From Mycolicibacterium peregrinum (GTDB lineage Bacteria > Actinomycetota > Actinomycetes > Mycobacteriales > Mycobacteriaceae): a DNA stretch of 64,000 nucleotides. Position 1 is the first letter of the stretch, and every line of letters begins with the position of its first letter. A program made the translations under genes and the position numbers. Below the pieces are notes generated by a model. The model was not told the origin of the DNA and made no database searches. It saw nothing but the letters and a program-made list of their open reading frames with translations. This document shows positions 1 to 8,259 of the stretch, piece by piece. The stretch covers positions 1-64,000 of the forward strand of contig NZ_LZSO01000041.1 in assembly GCF_001665785.1 (NCBI RefSeq), in the 5' to 3' direction.

Positions 1-56
1 ACGGCATACGATATGTAGCTCCGTCTCGTGGGCTCGGAGATGTGTATAAGAGACAG
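1..56. other. Illumina Nextera library adapter left on the contig end
   Basis: Bases 1-14 match the P7 flow-cell tail with one mismatch at 12. Bases 15-22 (GTAGCTCC) sit exactly where the i7 index belongs and match, from memory, the Nextera XT v2 N718 index. Bases 23-37 are the Nextera read-2 linker. Bases 38-56 are the 19-bp Tn5 mosaic end used by the Nextera transposase. This is sequencing-library DNA and not genome; any reading frame beginning before base 57 is artificial. Confidence 0.98.
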
Positions 57-287
57 CCCGTCGACGCGATGGGGTCCGGGGCCATCGGCGGGGCAACGAC
101 CGGTGAGGCGGTCGGATTCGCACAGCGAATGGAGTCGGTGTCCCCGGGGGGCGGCGTGATGCTGTCGGAGTCCACGGCACGGTTGGTCGAACGTGATGCG
201 GTCTTGGGCGCGCCCCAGCGTGTGCAGTTCAAGGATTGTGACGCGCCCGTCGTCGTGCGCCGGTTGCTCGGGGTGAATCCGAGCTGA
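57..287 (+). CDS. Adenylate/guanylate cyclase-type regulator, 3' end only
   Basis: Only the last 76 codons are present; the gene is cut by the contig end and the adapter. The peptide contains GEAVGFAQRMESVSPGGGV followed by MLSESTARLVE. That is the end of a class III cyclase homology domain in the large mycobacterial cyclase proteins, which often carry an AAA/ATPase or LuxR-type region after it. Here the protein stops about 40 residues past the domain. The catalytic metal and purine-binding residues lie upstream and cannot be checked, so activity is unknown. Confidence 0.75.
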   Translation, partial: PVDAMGSGAIGGATTGEAVGFAQRMESVSPGGGVMLSESTARLVERDAVLGAPQRVQFKDCDAPVVVRRLLGVNPS

Positions 288-360
288 GTGATCGGCTAGG
301 TGGCGGCCGCCGGCACGGACACCATCACGCGGCGCCGACGACGTACCGACTCCGCCCGCC

Positions 361-1401
361 CTAGCTGGTGAGCGAGACGAGCTCCTCGCAGAACTTCATG
401 GTCTCGGCGGTGTCGGTGGCCAGCGGGTGCACCAGCATCGTGGTCACGCCGGCTTCGGCGTAAGCGGCCAGCCGCTCTTTGACGAATCCCTTCGGCCCGA
501 CCAGCGACACGTTGCGGACCAGGTCGTCGGGCACGGCCGCGATGGCCTCGGCCTTCTTGCCGGCCAGGAATAGGTCCTGGATCTGGTCGGCCACCTCGCC
601 GTAGCCGTACCGGGTGGCCAGCTTGTGGTAGAAGTTCTGCCCGCGAGCACCCATGCCGCCGATGTACAGCGCCAGTTGGGGTTTCGCCCATGCGAGCCGC
701 TCGTCGACGTCTTCGCCGATCGCCAAGCTTGCGCTGACCATGACGTCCAGCGGTCCCAGCTCCGGATCGCGCTTGGCTGCCCCGGCCCGCAGAGCATCGC
801 CCCACACGTCGTCGGCCTTCTCCGGGAGGTAGAAAACGGGCTGCCAGCCCTCGGCGACCTCGGCGGTTAGCTCGACGTTCTTGGGCCCCAGTGCCGCGAT
901 GGTGATCGGAATGCGCTCGCGGACAGGGTGATTGATCAAGTGCAACGACTTGCCCAGGCCGGTGCCGCGGTCGGTGGGCAGTGGCAGCTGGTAGTACTTG
1001 CCGTCGTAGTCCAGGTTCTCCCGGCGCCACACCTTGCGGCAGATCTCGACCACCTCGCGGGTGCGGCCAAGCGGCGCATCGAACGGCACGCCGTGGAAGC
1101 CTTCCATCACCTGCGGGCCGGAGGTGCCGAGGCCGAGGCGGAACCGGCCGTCGGACACATAGTCGACACCGGCCGCGGTCATGGCCATGAGGGCCGGCGT
1201 ACGGGTGTAGATCGGGACCACGCCGGTGCCGAGCTCCATCGTGGAGGTCTTGGCGGCCAGGTATCCGAGCTGGCTGATCGCGTCGTAGGAGTACGCCTCG
1301 GCGACCAGGGCGATGTCGACGCCCACCTTCTCCAGTTCGACGACTTGATCGGCTGCTTCTTTGAAGCCGCCCGCATAACTCAGGAAGATGCCAGTGCGCA
1401 T
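361..1401 (-). CDS. LLM-class F420-dependent oxidoreductase
   Basis: 346 residues, normal for the family. It is a luciferase-like monooxygenase TIM barrel: an N-terminal strand MRTGIFLSYAG, then VGVDIALVAEAYSYDA, a GRFRLGLGTSGPQV loop and C-terminal VGPKGFVKERLAAY, features typical of mycobacterial F420-dependent enzymes resembling Rv3520c. The substrate cannot be told from sequence. ATG at 1401 was chosen over an in-frame TTG at 1422 because homologues start at MRTG and the longer form would run into the palindrome at 1418-1435. It lies 42 bases downstream of a hydrolase on the same strand, but the palindrome suggests its own regulated promoter. Confidence 0.85.
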   Translation of the reverse strand: MRTGIFLSYAGGFKEAADQVVELEKVGVDIALVAEAYSYDAISQLGYLAAKTSTMELGTGVVPIYTRTPALMAMTAAGVDYVSDGRFRLGLGTSGPQVMEGFHGVPFDAPLGRTREVVEICRKVWRRENLDYDGKYYQLPLPTDRGTGLGKSLHLINHPVRERIPITIAALGPKNVELTAEVAEGWQPVFYLPEKADDVWGDALRAGAAKRDPELGPLDVMVSASLAIGEDVDERLAWAKPQLALYIGGMGARGQNFYHKLATRYGYGEVADQIQDLFLAGKKAEAIAAVPDDLVRNVSLVGPKGFVKERLAAYAEAGVTTMLVHPLATDTAETMKFCEELVSLTS

Positions 1402-1417
1402 CGCAGGAGTGTAGCAA

Positions 1418-1435
1418 CCCAACCAGTTGGTTGGG
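1418..1435. promoter_or_regulatory. Perfect 8-bp inverted repeat, TetR-type operator candidate
   Basis: CCCAACCA, a 2-base centre GT, then TGGTTGGG, directly upstream of the F420-type oxidoreductase start at 1401 and after the hydrolase stop at 1444. Size and symmetry fit a TetR-family operator. The TetR encoded at 2454-3053 is a candidate ligand, but its own palindrome at 3080-3101 has a different sequence, so another regulator is more likely. Confidence 0.55.
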
Positions 1436-1443
1436 ATGGGGTG

Positions 1444-2370
1444 TCAGTTCCTGCCGTTGAACGCGGTCAGAGTATCGATAATGTCGGCGATTGCGGTTGT
1501 GATGGCATGTGGCCGGTCCAGCGGGATGTTGTGGCCGGCATCGATGGCGATGTGCCGGCCCTGGGGGGCTCGAGATGCCAGCTTTCTGTGGCTGGCGAGG
1601 ATGGCGCGATGTGTCTTCGAAAGAAGTCGTGAGATGCGGTTGCCGCTGAGAACTATCACGGGTACGTCAGGCAGTGGGTGGCGTATGTAAGGGGCGGAGA
1701 GCGCCTCTACCCAGCCGCGAGTTTCGCGCGCTTGGTTTCGGGTTGCGGCGATCGTGAGCTCGTAGTGTCTGGCCTCTGCGGCATAGGCGGCCGGCAGGAC
1801 TGGGTCGACGAGCTTTCCGACCAACCACCGTGTGGCGCCGAGACGTGCAAGTGCCTGTGTCGCTATCGCGTAGGCCTGGAGGGCAAGTCGATAGCGGCGG
1901 CTACGTAGTGAGGCGACGTCAGTGCACGCGCCGTCGACGAAAACCATTCCAGCGATCCGCGCGGACCTATCTTGAGCTGCATAGGCTTGGATGATCGCCG
2001 CGCCGACGCTGTGGCCGACAAGGATGACTTTGGCTCGGGGCCGAGGCGCGGTGACTGCATCGATGACCGCCCCGAGGTCACTGGCCATCCGTTCAACGGT
2101 GCGCAGTTCGAAATCGACATCGCTTTTGCCATAGCCCGCCCGGCAATACACGACAGTCTGCGTTCGCTCGGCCACCTCGGGTTGGACGAGGCCCCAAAAT
2201 GTGTGCGCGACACCTAAACCCGATTCGAAGACCACGATGAACTCTTGGCAGTCACCGCTCGGATGCGTGGTCATGTACTGCAGACGGCGACCATCGGTGG
2301 TCTGGGCGAACGCAATCGTGCCAAACGGACTCGTTTCGAATGTACGTGCAGCGCGCGGCTCATTCGCCAT
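1444..2370 (-). CDS. Alpha/beta hydrolase
   Basis: 308 residues. The nucleophile elbow GHSVGA holds the catalytic serine; a later FVDGA strand follows the elbow and the histidine is in DAGHNIPLDRP near the C-terminus. The oxyanion-side strand reads FIVVFESGLG. These are the marks of a serine hydrolase (esterase, lipase or epoxide-hydrolase fold); substrate unknown. ATG at 2370 (MANEPRAA) was chosen because a longer frame would overlap the TetR gene; no strong ribosome-binding site is visible. It lies between TetR and the F420-type enzyme, all on the minus strand. Confidence 0.8.
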   Translation of the reverse strand: MANEPRAARTFETSPFGTIAFAQTTDGRRLQYMTTHPSGDCQEFIVVFESGLGVAHTFWGLVQPEVAERTQTVVYCRAGYGKSDVDFELRTVERMASDLGAVIDAVTAPRPRAKVILVGHSVGAAIIQAYAAQDRSARIAGMVFVDGACTDVASLRSRRYRLALQAYAIATQALARLGATRWLVGKLVDPVLPAAYAAEARHYELTIAATRNQARETRGWVEALSAPYIRHPLPDVPVIVLSGNRISRLLSKTHRAILASHRKLASRAPQGRHIAIDAGHNIPLDRPHAITTAIADIIDTLTAFNGRN

Positions 2371-2453
2371 CTGAACGAAGCTACCAAAGGCGACGAAAGA
2401 CGGGCGATGGGCAGTTGCGCGAGGCCAGAGCTTGGCAGCCCGCCTCGGATGCG

Positions 2454-3053
2454 TCAGCCCCGCGGCATCCCGATCAGTTCCGCGGTCAGTGCGCGTGCGG
2501 CCGTGATGGGTTTGGTGGAGCGCTCCAGCTTGGAACCCAGGAGCGCACCGTCGTAGAGCAGCTGGATGTTGCGGGCCAGTATCGCGGGGGAGTCGGCCCC
2601 TGCCTGTTTCAACAGGGCAGCCAATGTGACCCGTAGCCACTTGCGGTGTGCCCGTACCGGTTCGAGTTCCACGCCGGGGTACTCGGTGGCGGCGTTCGCG
2701 TACAGGCAGCCGCGGTAGTCACGCCGGGTCGCCGCGCCGGAGGCGAGGTCGAAAAAGGTCAGGATGCGCTGGACCGGATCGTCCACTCCGGCCACCGCCT
2801 GCCCCCAGCGGTTGCGATCAGCGTGATCCAAATCGGTGAGGTAGGCGATCACCAACGCGTCTTTGGAGCCGTAGGTGCTGTAGAGGCTCGCCTTGGCGAC
2901 CCCCGCCTCGCGCAGGATCTGGTCGATGCCGACGGCGCGAATGCCCTGGCTGGCGAACAGTTCGGCCGCGGTATTGAGCAATCGCTGGGCCGGCGGAAGG
3001 GTGCCGGCGGCCGGTGCAGGCTTGGTCGCGGTGGTGGTCTGGGGCGTGCTCAT
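2454..3053 (-). CDS. TetR/AcrR-family transcriptional regulator
   Basis: 199 residues. The N-terminal helix-turn-helix covers about residues 20-65 (LLNTAAELFASQGIRAVGI, then VAKASLYSTYGSKDAL). A C-terminal ligand-binding domain follows, including the RGCLYANAATEYP segment common to the YP_-type TetR_C group. ATG at 3053 (MSTPQT) starts just inside the divergent intergenic region holding the palindrome at 3080-3101, so autoregulation and control of the DUF4242-flavoprotein-ABC operon are the likely roles. The inducer is unknown. Confidence 0.9.
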   Translation of the reverse strand: MSTPQTTTATKPAPAAGTLPPAQRLLNTAAELFASQGIRAVGIDQILREAGVAKASLYSTYGSKDALVIAYLTDLDHADRNRWGQAVAGVDDPVQRILTFFDLASGAATRRDYRGCLYANAATEYPGVELEPVRAHRKWLRVTLAALLKQAGADSPAILARNIQLLYDGALLGSKLERSTKPITAARALTAELIGMPRG

Positions 3054-3079
3054 GTCGTCAGAGTAGCCCGGAACGCTCA

Positions 3080-3101
3080 ATAGACAGACCTGTCTGTCTA
3101 T
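3080..3101. promoter_or_regulatory. TetR operator between divergent genes
   Basis: A 22-base palindrome: ATAGACAGA, spacer CCTG, TCTGTCTAT, so 9-bp perfect arms. It lies between the TetR start at 3053 and the GTG at 3148 of the plus-strand operon, the usual place for a self-controlling TetR operator. TAGACAG-type arms are common in operators of this family. Confidence 0.8.
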
Positions 3102-3147
3102 GCGAGTGTCGGTGCCGTTCCACCCCTGCGATGCCGAGGATTGCCAC

Positions 3148-3678
3148 GTGACTCTGTACCTGTACGAAATCACCCCCGACGCCACCGATGCCGCCGCGGT
3201 GGGACAGCTTCTCAAAACGCTCGATGCCGAGATCGCCGGTGGCGGTGGGGAACTGATCGAGGCTCAGGTCACCGCGCAGCGGCGGACGATCTTCGCGATC
3301 GCCGAATTCACACAGGATGCGGCCGCCCTGGACGCCACTCAGTTGGCGGCCGGCGCCGTCTCGGGCCCGCATCAGGTCCGGCTGGTCGGCGCGGACCTGT
3401 CGGTTCTCAAAGCCGCCCGCCCGCAGGCCGGTTACCTGGTCGAGTGGGATCTGCCGGCCGAACTCGACATGGAGTCCTACCTGGCCCGCAAGAAGGCCAA
3501 CGCCCCCAAATACGCTGACGTGCCCGAGGTCCAGTTCCTGCGCACCTACGTCCGTGAGGACATGGACAAGTGCCTGTGTTTCTACGACGCGCCCGACGAG
3601 GCCGCCGTGCGACGGGCCCGCGATGCGGTGAGCACGCCGATCGACCGGCTGCACGGATTGGACGGGCCGCTCCCGTGA
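3148..3678 (+). CDS. DUF4242 (SCO4226-like) protein, duplicated domain
   Basis: 176 residues with two similar halves: LYLYEITPDATDAAAVGQ... in the first and YLVEWDLPAELDMESY, then VQFLRTYVREDMDKCLCFYDAP in the second. The second half is the classic DUF4242 ferredoxin-like unit, described for Streptomyces SCO4226 as a nickel-binding fold. GTG at 3148 is chosen: GAGGA lies 7 bases upstream and the protein then begins with the domain strand; an ATG at 3100 lies inside the operator and is rejected. First gene of the operon; its stop overlaps the next start (GTGA). Function here unknown. Confidence 0.75.
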   Translation: MTLYLYEITPDATDAAAVGQLLKTLDAEIAGGGGELIEAQVTAQRRTIFAIAEFTQDAAALDATQLAAGAVSGPHQVRLVGADLSVLKAARPQAGYLVEWDLPAELDMESYLARKKANAPKYADVPEVQFLRTYVREDMDKCLCFYDAPDEAAVRRARDAVSTPIDRLHGLDGPLP

Positions 3679-4697
3679 CCGCCGCGCTCGCGGAGTCCGC
3701 CCTGGACCGGGTGGCGCACACCGTCGCCGCTCGGGCCGCCGATCTCGATGAGCAGCGCACCGATGTCCGCACCGATCTGGCCGCACTCGGCCGCGCCGGG
3801 CTGCTCGACCTCGAGTTACCCGATATGGCCCGCGTCATCGATGAGGTGTCGGCGCACAGCCTGGCCGTCGGCTTTTCGACCTGGGCACACCACATGACCA
3901 TCCGGTACCTGCACGCGGCGCACAGCGGTGGGTTCGGCGAGCAGATCAGTACCCTCGCCACGGCAGGCCGGATCGGCGTCACCGCGATGGCGGCCGGGCT
4001 CAAGCAGGTCGCCGGTCTCGGGCCGGTGCCGCTCACCGGCGACACCGAGGGGGCGGACCTGATCGTCAGCGGACCGATTCGCTGGGCGTCCAACGTGTTT
4101 CCCGATGCACTCATCGTGCTGCCGGTCCGCACCGGTGAGCGCACGCTGGTCGTCGCGGTGGACGCCGGCGCCGACGGTGTGACGGTCAATCCGGCTCCTG
4201 CGCTCACCGCACTCGGGGCCACCGCGTCGACGTCGGTGCGCCTGGACCGGGTGCGGGTGCCGGCGCATCAGGTGCTCGCCACCGACCTGGATGCGTTCGT
4301 CGCCGGTATCCGGCCCGCGTTCTTGTTGTTGCAGACCGCGTTCTGCGTCGGCGTCACTCGGGCGGCACTGACCGCGGCCACCGAGGCGCACACCGGCCCG
4401 CTGGCGCGGTTCGACATCGAACTCGAGGATGGGGTCGCCCGCGCCGAGAGGGTCAGATCGCGGCTGTACGGCTGGACTGCGGACCCGGGTACGGCGTCGG
4501 TGCCCGACCTGATCCGGCTGCGGCTGGACGCGGCGCGGGTGGCTGTCGACGTCACCCGGCTGGAGCTCTCGTTGACCGGCGGCGCCGGCTACACCCTGGG
4601 AAGTGCCGCCAACCGGCGGTTCCGGGAAACCGCCTTCCTACCCGTGCAATCACCTTCGGAAGGACAACTGCGGTGGGAACTCACGCGCTACGAATAG
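3675..4697 (+). CDS. Acyl-CoA dehydrogenase-superfamily flavoprotein (DszC/SfnB-like)
   Basis: 340 residues, shorter than typical acyl-CoA dehydrogenases (about 380). It keeps the superfamily order: N-terminal helices, a beta domain (ITAMAAGLKQ-like region, DLIVSGPIRWASNVFPDA, VRLDRVRVPAHQVL) and a helical C-terminal domain. The catalytic glutamate YEGT motif of true dehydrogenases is absent. With an SsuABC-type importer in the same operon, a flavin monooxygenase acting on a sulfur compound is the better guess. GTG start overlaps the preceding TGA; the 3' end overlaps the ABC ATPase by 25 bases. No flavin reductase is seen nearby. Confidence 0.65.
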   Translation: MTAALAESALDRVAHTVAARAADLDEQRTDVRTDLAALGRAGLLDLELPDMARVIDEVSAHSLAVGFSTWAHHMTIRYLHAAHSGGFGEQISTLATAGRIGVTAMAAGLKQVAGLGPVPLTGDTEGADLIVSGPIRWASNVFPDALIVLPVRTGERTLVVAVDAGADGVTVNPAPALTALGATASTSVRLDRVRVPAHQVLATDLDAFVAGIRPAFLLLQTAFCVGVTRAALTAATEAHTGPLARFDIELEDGVARAERVRSRLYGWTADPGTASVPDLIRLRLDAARVAVDVTRLELSLTGGAGYTLGSAANRRFRETAFLPVQSPSEGQLRWELTRYE

Positions 4698-5389
4698 CGC
4701 ACGGCACCAGGAATTTCGGTGGGGCGCCGGCGCTGACCGACATCGATCTGCAGATCCGCACTGGGGAGTTTCTCGCGGTGCTGGGTCCCAGTGGCAGCGG
4801 CAAGTCGACCTTGCTGCGGATCTGCGCCGGGCTGGACGACCTGAGCTCCGGCACATTGACCTGGTCCGGTGACGGTAGCCGGCCTCGTACCGGGGTGGTG
4901 TTCCAACAGCCGCTGCTGATGCCGTGGCTGAGCGTCGCGGACAACGTGGCCTTCGCCCGCCGCTTCACCGCGCAACGGAGCGGTTTCGACGCCGACGACG
5001 CGGCGAAGCTCATCACCCGGTTCGGATTGGACCACCTGGCCGCGCGGTACCCCGACGAGTTGTCGGGCGGGCAGGCCCAACGGGTGGCGATCCTGCGGGC
5101 GGTCGCGACCCGCCCGCAGTTGCTGCTCCTCGATGAACCCTTCAGCGCGCTGGATCCGGCCACCCGCACCGATCTGGTCGGCTGGCTCCGGGAGCTGGTA
5201 CGGGAACTGGACGTCACCGTGGTGCTCGTGACCCACGATGTCGACGAGGCGCTGTCGCTCGCGCAGCGCATCGTCCTGCTCGACGGGGGCCGGATCCGCT
5301 CGGACTGGACGGTCGGCACCGACGGAACCCCCACGCGCGGTGAAATTCTGGCGCAATACCGGGCCGATGCCGCGGTGGAGGTGCCGTGA
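4673..5389 (+). CDS. ABC transporter ATPase, SsuB/TauB type
   Basis: 238 residues. Walker A GPSGSGKST at about 38-46, Q-loop VVFQQPLLMPWL, signature ELSGGQAQRVAI, Walker B LLLLDEPFSALDP and switch histidine VLVTHDVDEAL. The MPWLSV after the Q-loop is typical of the nitrate/sulfonate/taurine importer ATPases. GTG at 4673 has a GGAAGG site upstream inside the preceding gene. It powers the permease at 6549. Confidence 0.93.
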   Translation: MGTHALRIAHGTRNFGGAPALTDIDLQIRTGEFLAVLGPSGSGKSTLLRICAGLDDLSSGTLTWSGDGSRPRTGVVFQQPLLMPWLSVADNVAFARRFTAQRSGFDADDAAKLITRFGLDHLAARYPDELSGGQAQRVAILRAVATRPQLLLLDEPFSALDPATRTDLVGWLRELVRELDVTVVLVTHDVDEALSLAQRIVLLDGGRIRSDWTVGTDGTPTRGEILAQYRADAAVEVP

Positions 5390-6552
5390 CGGTGCTGACC
5401 CGGCGCTCCCTGCTGGCCGGAGCGGCCGGATTGACCGCTGCTGGTGGACTCTTCGGCCTCGGCGGGCTGGCGCACAGTGCGGTGAGCAGTGCACCGGGCG
5501 CCGAGGGTCCGCTGCGGGTGGGCTATCTGCCCATCACCGATGCCGCGCCGCTGTTGGTGGCGCACAGTGCCGGGCTGTTCCCCGCCGGGGCGGTGAGTTC
5601 GGCACGGCCGGTGCTGTTCCGCAGCTGGGCTGCGCTGGCCGAGGCATTCATCACTCGGCAGGTCGACGTCGTACACCTGCTGATGCCGATGGCAGTCCAG
5701 TTGCGCTACACCCTGGGCGCCGGGGTCCGCGTGCTGGGCTGGAACCACACCAACGGATCGGCGCTGACCGTGGCGCCGCACATCCGGGAGCTGGGCGATC
5801 TGGCCGGCACCCAGGTAGCCATCCCGTTCTGGTGGTCGATCCACAACATCGTGTTGCAGCAACTACTTCGGGCCCATGGCCTGCGACCGGTGTTGCGGCG
5901 CAGCGCTTCCCGCGCGGACCGGACAGTGGAACTGATCGTGATGAGCCCGTCGGACATGGTGCCCGCCCTGGCCAACGGCACGCTGGGCGGATATGTGGTG
6001 GCCGACCCGTTCAACGCTGTCGCGCAGATCAAGAAGATCGGCCATATCCACACCTTCCTCGGTGACGTCTGGCGCGATCACGCCTGTTGTGCGCTGGTCA
6101 CCCGAGAGGACGTCATCGCGAGCCGCCCGCAGGCCGTACAGGCCGTCGCCGATGCAGTGGTGGGAGCGCAGCAGCGCATCGACGGCGACCGCGCGGCCGC
6201 GGCGACGGCGCTGACCGGTGGCCGGTATCTACCGCAGCCGACGCCGGCGATCGCGCTGGCGCTGACCTACCCCAAGCCGCCTTATCCACTGGTGCATCCG
6301 GATTGGCAGCCACAGCGCCTCGGGTTTCAACCCTTCCCGTATCCGAGCTTCACCCGTCGCCTCGCCGAGGCCATGCATGACACCGTCGTCGACGGCGACC
6401 GCCGGTTCCTGGACCGGCTCGACGCCGATGCGGTGCACACCGATCTCGTGGAAGACCGATTCGTCCGCCGGGCCCTCACCGCTCACGGCGGCCCCGGGGC
6501 CTTCGGACTGGCCGCCGACCTCACCCGAACCGAACAGGTGCAACCGCTATGA
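5386..6552 (+). CDS. Tat-exported NMT1/SsuA-like substrate-binding protein
   Basis: 388 residues. The N-terminus is a twin-arginine signal (LTRRSLLAGAAGLTAAGG followed by a hydrophobic, Gly/Leu-rich stretch). The mature part resembles the CmpA/NrtA/SsuA solute-binding family: LRVGYLPITDAAPLLVAH, ALAEAFITRQVDVVHLLMPMAVQ, and IPFWWSIHNIVLQQLLRA. That Trp-rich IPFWWS loop may contact the ligand. GTG start overlaps the ATPase stop; the end overlaps the permease (ATGA). Ligand unknown. Confidence 0.88.
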   Translation: MTVLTRRSLLAGAAGLTAAGGLFGLGGLAHSAVSSAPGAEGPLRVGYLPITDAAPLLVAHSAGLFPAGAVSSARPVLFRSWAALAEAFITRQVDVVHLLMPMAVQLRYTLGAGVRVLGWNHTNGSALTVAPHIRELGDLAGTQVAIPFWWSIHNIVLQQLLRAHGLRPVLRRSASRADRTVELIVMSPSDMVPALANGTLGGYVVADPFNAVAQIKKIGHIHTFLGDVWRDHACCALVTREDVIASRPQAVQAVADAVVGAQQRIDGDRAAAATALTGGRYLPQPTPAIALALTYPKPPYPLVHPDWQPQRLGFQPFPYPSFTRRLAEAMHDTVVDGDRRFLDRLDADAVHTDLVEDRFVRRALTAHGGPGAFGLAADLTRTEQVQPL

Positions 6553-7346
6553 CCATTGCCACCGTCAACAAAGCCCAGACATCCGAAGGTGTTTCGAGCA
6601 GGTGGGGCCGTTACGCGCCGCCGGCCGTCGCGATCCTGGCCGCCGTCGTGCTGTGGTGGTTCGCGACCTCCGTGCTCAGCGGACCAGAATCGGTACTGCG
6701 TCAGACCGCGCCGCAGCATGTCTTCCCGGCGCTGGCCGGGCTCCTCGAACGCGGCGTGCTGCTCAGCGATCTCGGCGTCAGCCTGTGGCGGTTGTTGATC
6801 GGCCTGGCCGTCGCGGCCGTGATCGGGATGCCGCTGGGCTTGTTGATCGGGTCCTCTGGCATCGCCGAACGCGCCGGCGGGCCCATCATCGCGTTCCTGC
6901 GGATGATCTCACCACTGTCGTGGACACCGATCGCACTGGCCGTGTTCGGCATCGGCAACCAGCCGGTGATCTTCCTCATCGCCGTGGCCGCGGTGTGGCC
7001 GGTGCTGCTGAACACCGCGGCGGGCGTGCGCGCAGTGGACCCGGGCCTGCTCAGCGTGGCGCGCTCATTTCACGCCACGCGCTGGGAGTTGCTGCTCGCG
7101 GTGATCCTGCCTGCGATCCGCACCCACGTGCAGACCGGGATCCGGCTGGCGCTGGGCGTCGCATGGATCGTCCTCGTGCCCGCCGAGATGCTCGGGGTGC
7201 GTTCGGGTCTGGGCTATCAGATCCTGAACGCCCGCGACCAGCTGGCCTACGACCAGGTGGTCGCGGTCATCGTCGTGATCGGCCTGTTGGGATTCCTGCT
7301 CGACGCCGCCGCGCGCTGGCTGTTGAATCCGGCCCGTAGTACTTGA
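6549..7346 (+). CDS. ABC transporter permease, SsuC/NrtB type
   Basis: 265 residues with about six hydrophobic segments. The BPD_transp_1 signature is ARSFHATRWELLLAVILPAI, the EAA-like loop that docks the ATPase. N-terminal cytosolic tail MTIATVNKAQ precedes the first membrane helix. ATG overlaps the binding-protein stop. With the two genes before it, it forms a complete importer; this is the last gene of the operon, and its stop is one base from the convergent phosphotransferase stop. Confidence 0.92.
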   Translation: MTIATVNKAQTSEGVSSRWGRYAPPAVAILAAVVLWWFATSVLSGPESVLRQTAPQHVFPALAGLLERGVLLSDLGVSLWRLLIGLAVAAVIGMPLGLLIGSSGIAERAGGPIIAFLRMISPLSWTPIALAVFGIGNQPVIFLIAVAAVWPVLLNTAAGVRAVDPGLLSVARSFHATRWELLLAVILPAIRTHVQTGIRLALGVAWIVLVPAEMLGVRSGLGYQILNARDQLAYDQVVAVIVVIGLLGFLLDAAARWLLNPARST

Positions 7347-7347
7347 G

Positions 7348-8241
7348 CTAACCGCAATCCGCAACGATGCGTTCCAAGGTCCGGCGACCCACCTGACTGA
7401 ATATCGGATTACTGTCGACGTAGTACCAGACCGCGCCGATCGCCTGTTCAAACGCCCAGGCCTTGCCGCGCTCCCATTCCGCTTCGCCGGCATCGAGACG
7501 CTCGCGCAGAACCCGACGCGGCCCAGGCTCCAGCAGATGCCACGCGCAGACCAGGTCCAGGGCTGGGTCTGCGGGCGCCAGGCCGCCGACATCAAGGACA
7601 CCGACAAGACGGCCGTTCTGCACCAACAGATTCCCGGGGAGCAGATCGCCATGGTTCATCACATCAGGACTGTCTCCACGCGGCAGCTCCCGCATTTCTT
7701 CCCAGATCCGGCGTAGCACAACGACATCGAGCAGACCTGCACTGCGGGCCAAGCATTCCTGGACCCACTCATCGTGAGAGGCCAGCTCACCACCACGGCC
7801 ACGGCTGTCGTAGCGTCGCCCGCGCGTGTCGATCTGCCGCACGCCCGTGATGAAATCACCCAAATCGGCGGCAAAACCTTCCGATTCACCCGGGTCGTCA
7901 TCTAGCGCGATGGTGCCCTCAAGCCAGGTTTGGACCAACCACGGCATCGGGTAGTCCCCGCCGGGGGAGCCGAGCGCCACCGGCGCGGGGGTCGCGAACC
8001 GGGTGCGGTCGGCAAGTTCACGGGCGGCTTCCGACTCGGCGCGCACCTCGGACCACACCGATTCCACATCATCGACCTGCAGGCGAAACCGAGCCGCCAG
8101 CCCATCACCGATGCGAAAGATCGCGTGCACCGTACCGCTGGTGGACACCCGCTGCAGCGGGAGATCGCGCCATTGCGGAAACTGGTCGTCGATCAACGCA
8201 CGCACTGTCAAGGCAGAGATCGTCAATTGCCCCGCGTGCAT
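7348..8241 (-). CDS. Aminoglycoside phosphotransferase (APH)-family kinase
   Basis: 297 residues. Catalytic loop VMNHGDLLPGNLLV and metal site GVLDVGGLAPADPALDLVCAW match the APH/choline-kinase fold. Small-molecule kinases of this type are common in mycobacteria, and most are not resistance determinants; the substrate is unknown. ATG at 8241 and GTG at 8247 are both possible starts with weak ribosome-binding sites. It sits alone between the ABC operon and the amine operon. Confidence 0.85.
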   Translation of the reverse strand: MHAGQLTISALTVRALIDDQFPQWRDLPLQRVSTSGTVHAIFRIGDGLAARFRLQVDDVESVWSEVRAESEAARELADRTRFATPAPVALGSPGGDYPMPWLVQTWLEGTIALDDDPGESEGFAADLGDFITGVRQIDTRGRRYDSRGRGGELASHDEWVQECLARSAGLLDVVVLRRIWEEMRELPRGDSPDVMNHGDLLPGNLLVQNGRLVGVLDVGGLAPADPALDLVCAWHLLEPGPRRVLRERLDAGEAEWERGKAWAFEQAIGAVWYYVDSNPIFSQVGRRTLERIVADCG

Positions 8242-8259
8242 GTCCACCAGCGAAGCTTG

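Noticed and set aside
38..56. Tn5 mosaic end as evidence of a transposon
   Set aside because: It is preceded by P7, index and linker sequences in exact library order, so it comes from the Nextera reaction and not from a genomic insertion.
7348..8241. Aminoglycoside resistance gene
   Set aside because: Only the kinase fold is supported. The sequence does not resemble a named resistance enzyme, and APH-fold kinases of unknown substrate are common in mycobacteria.
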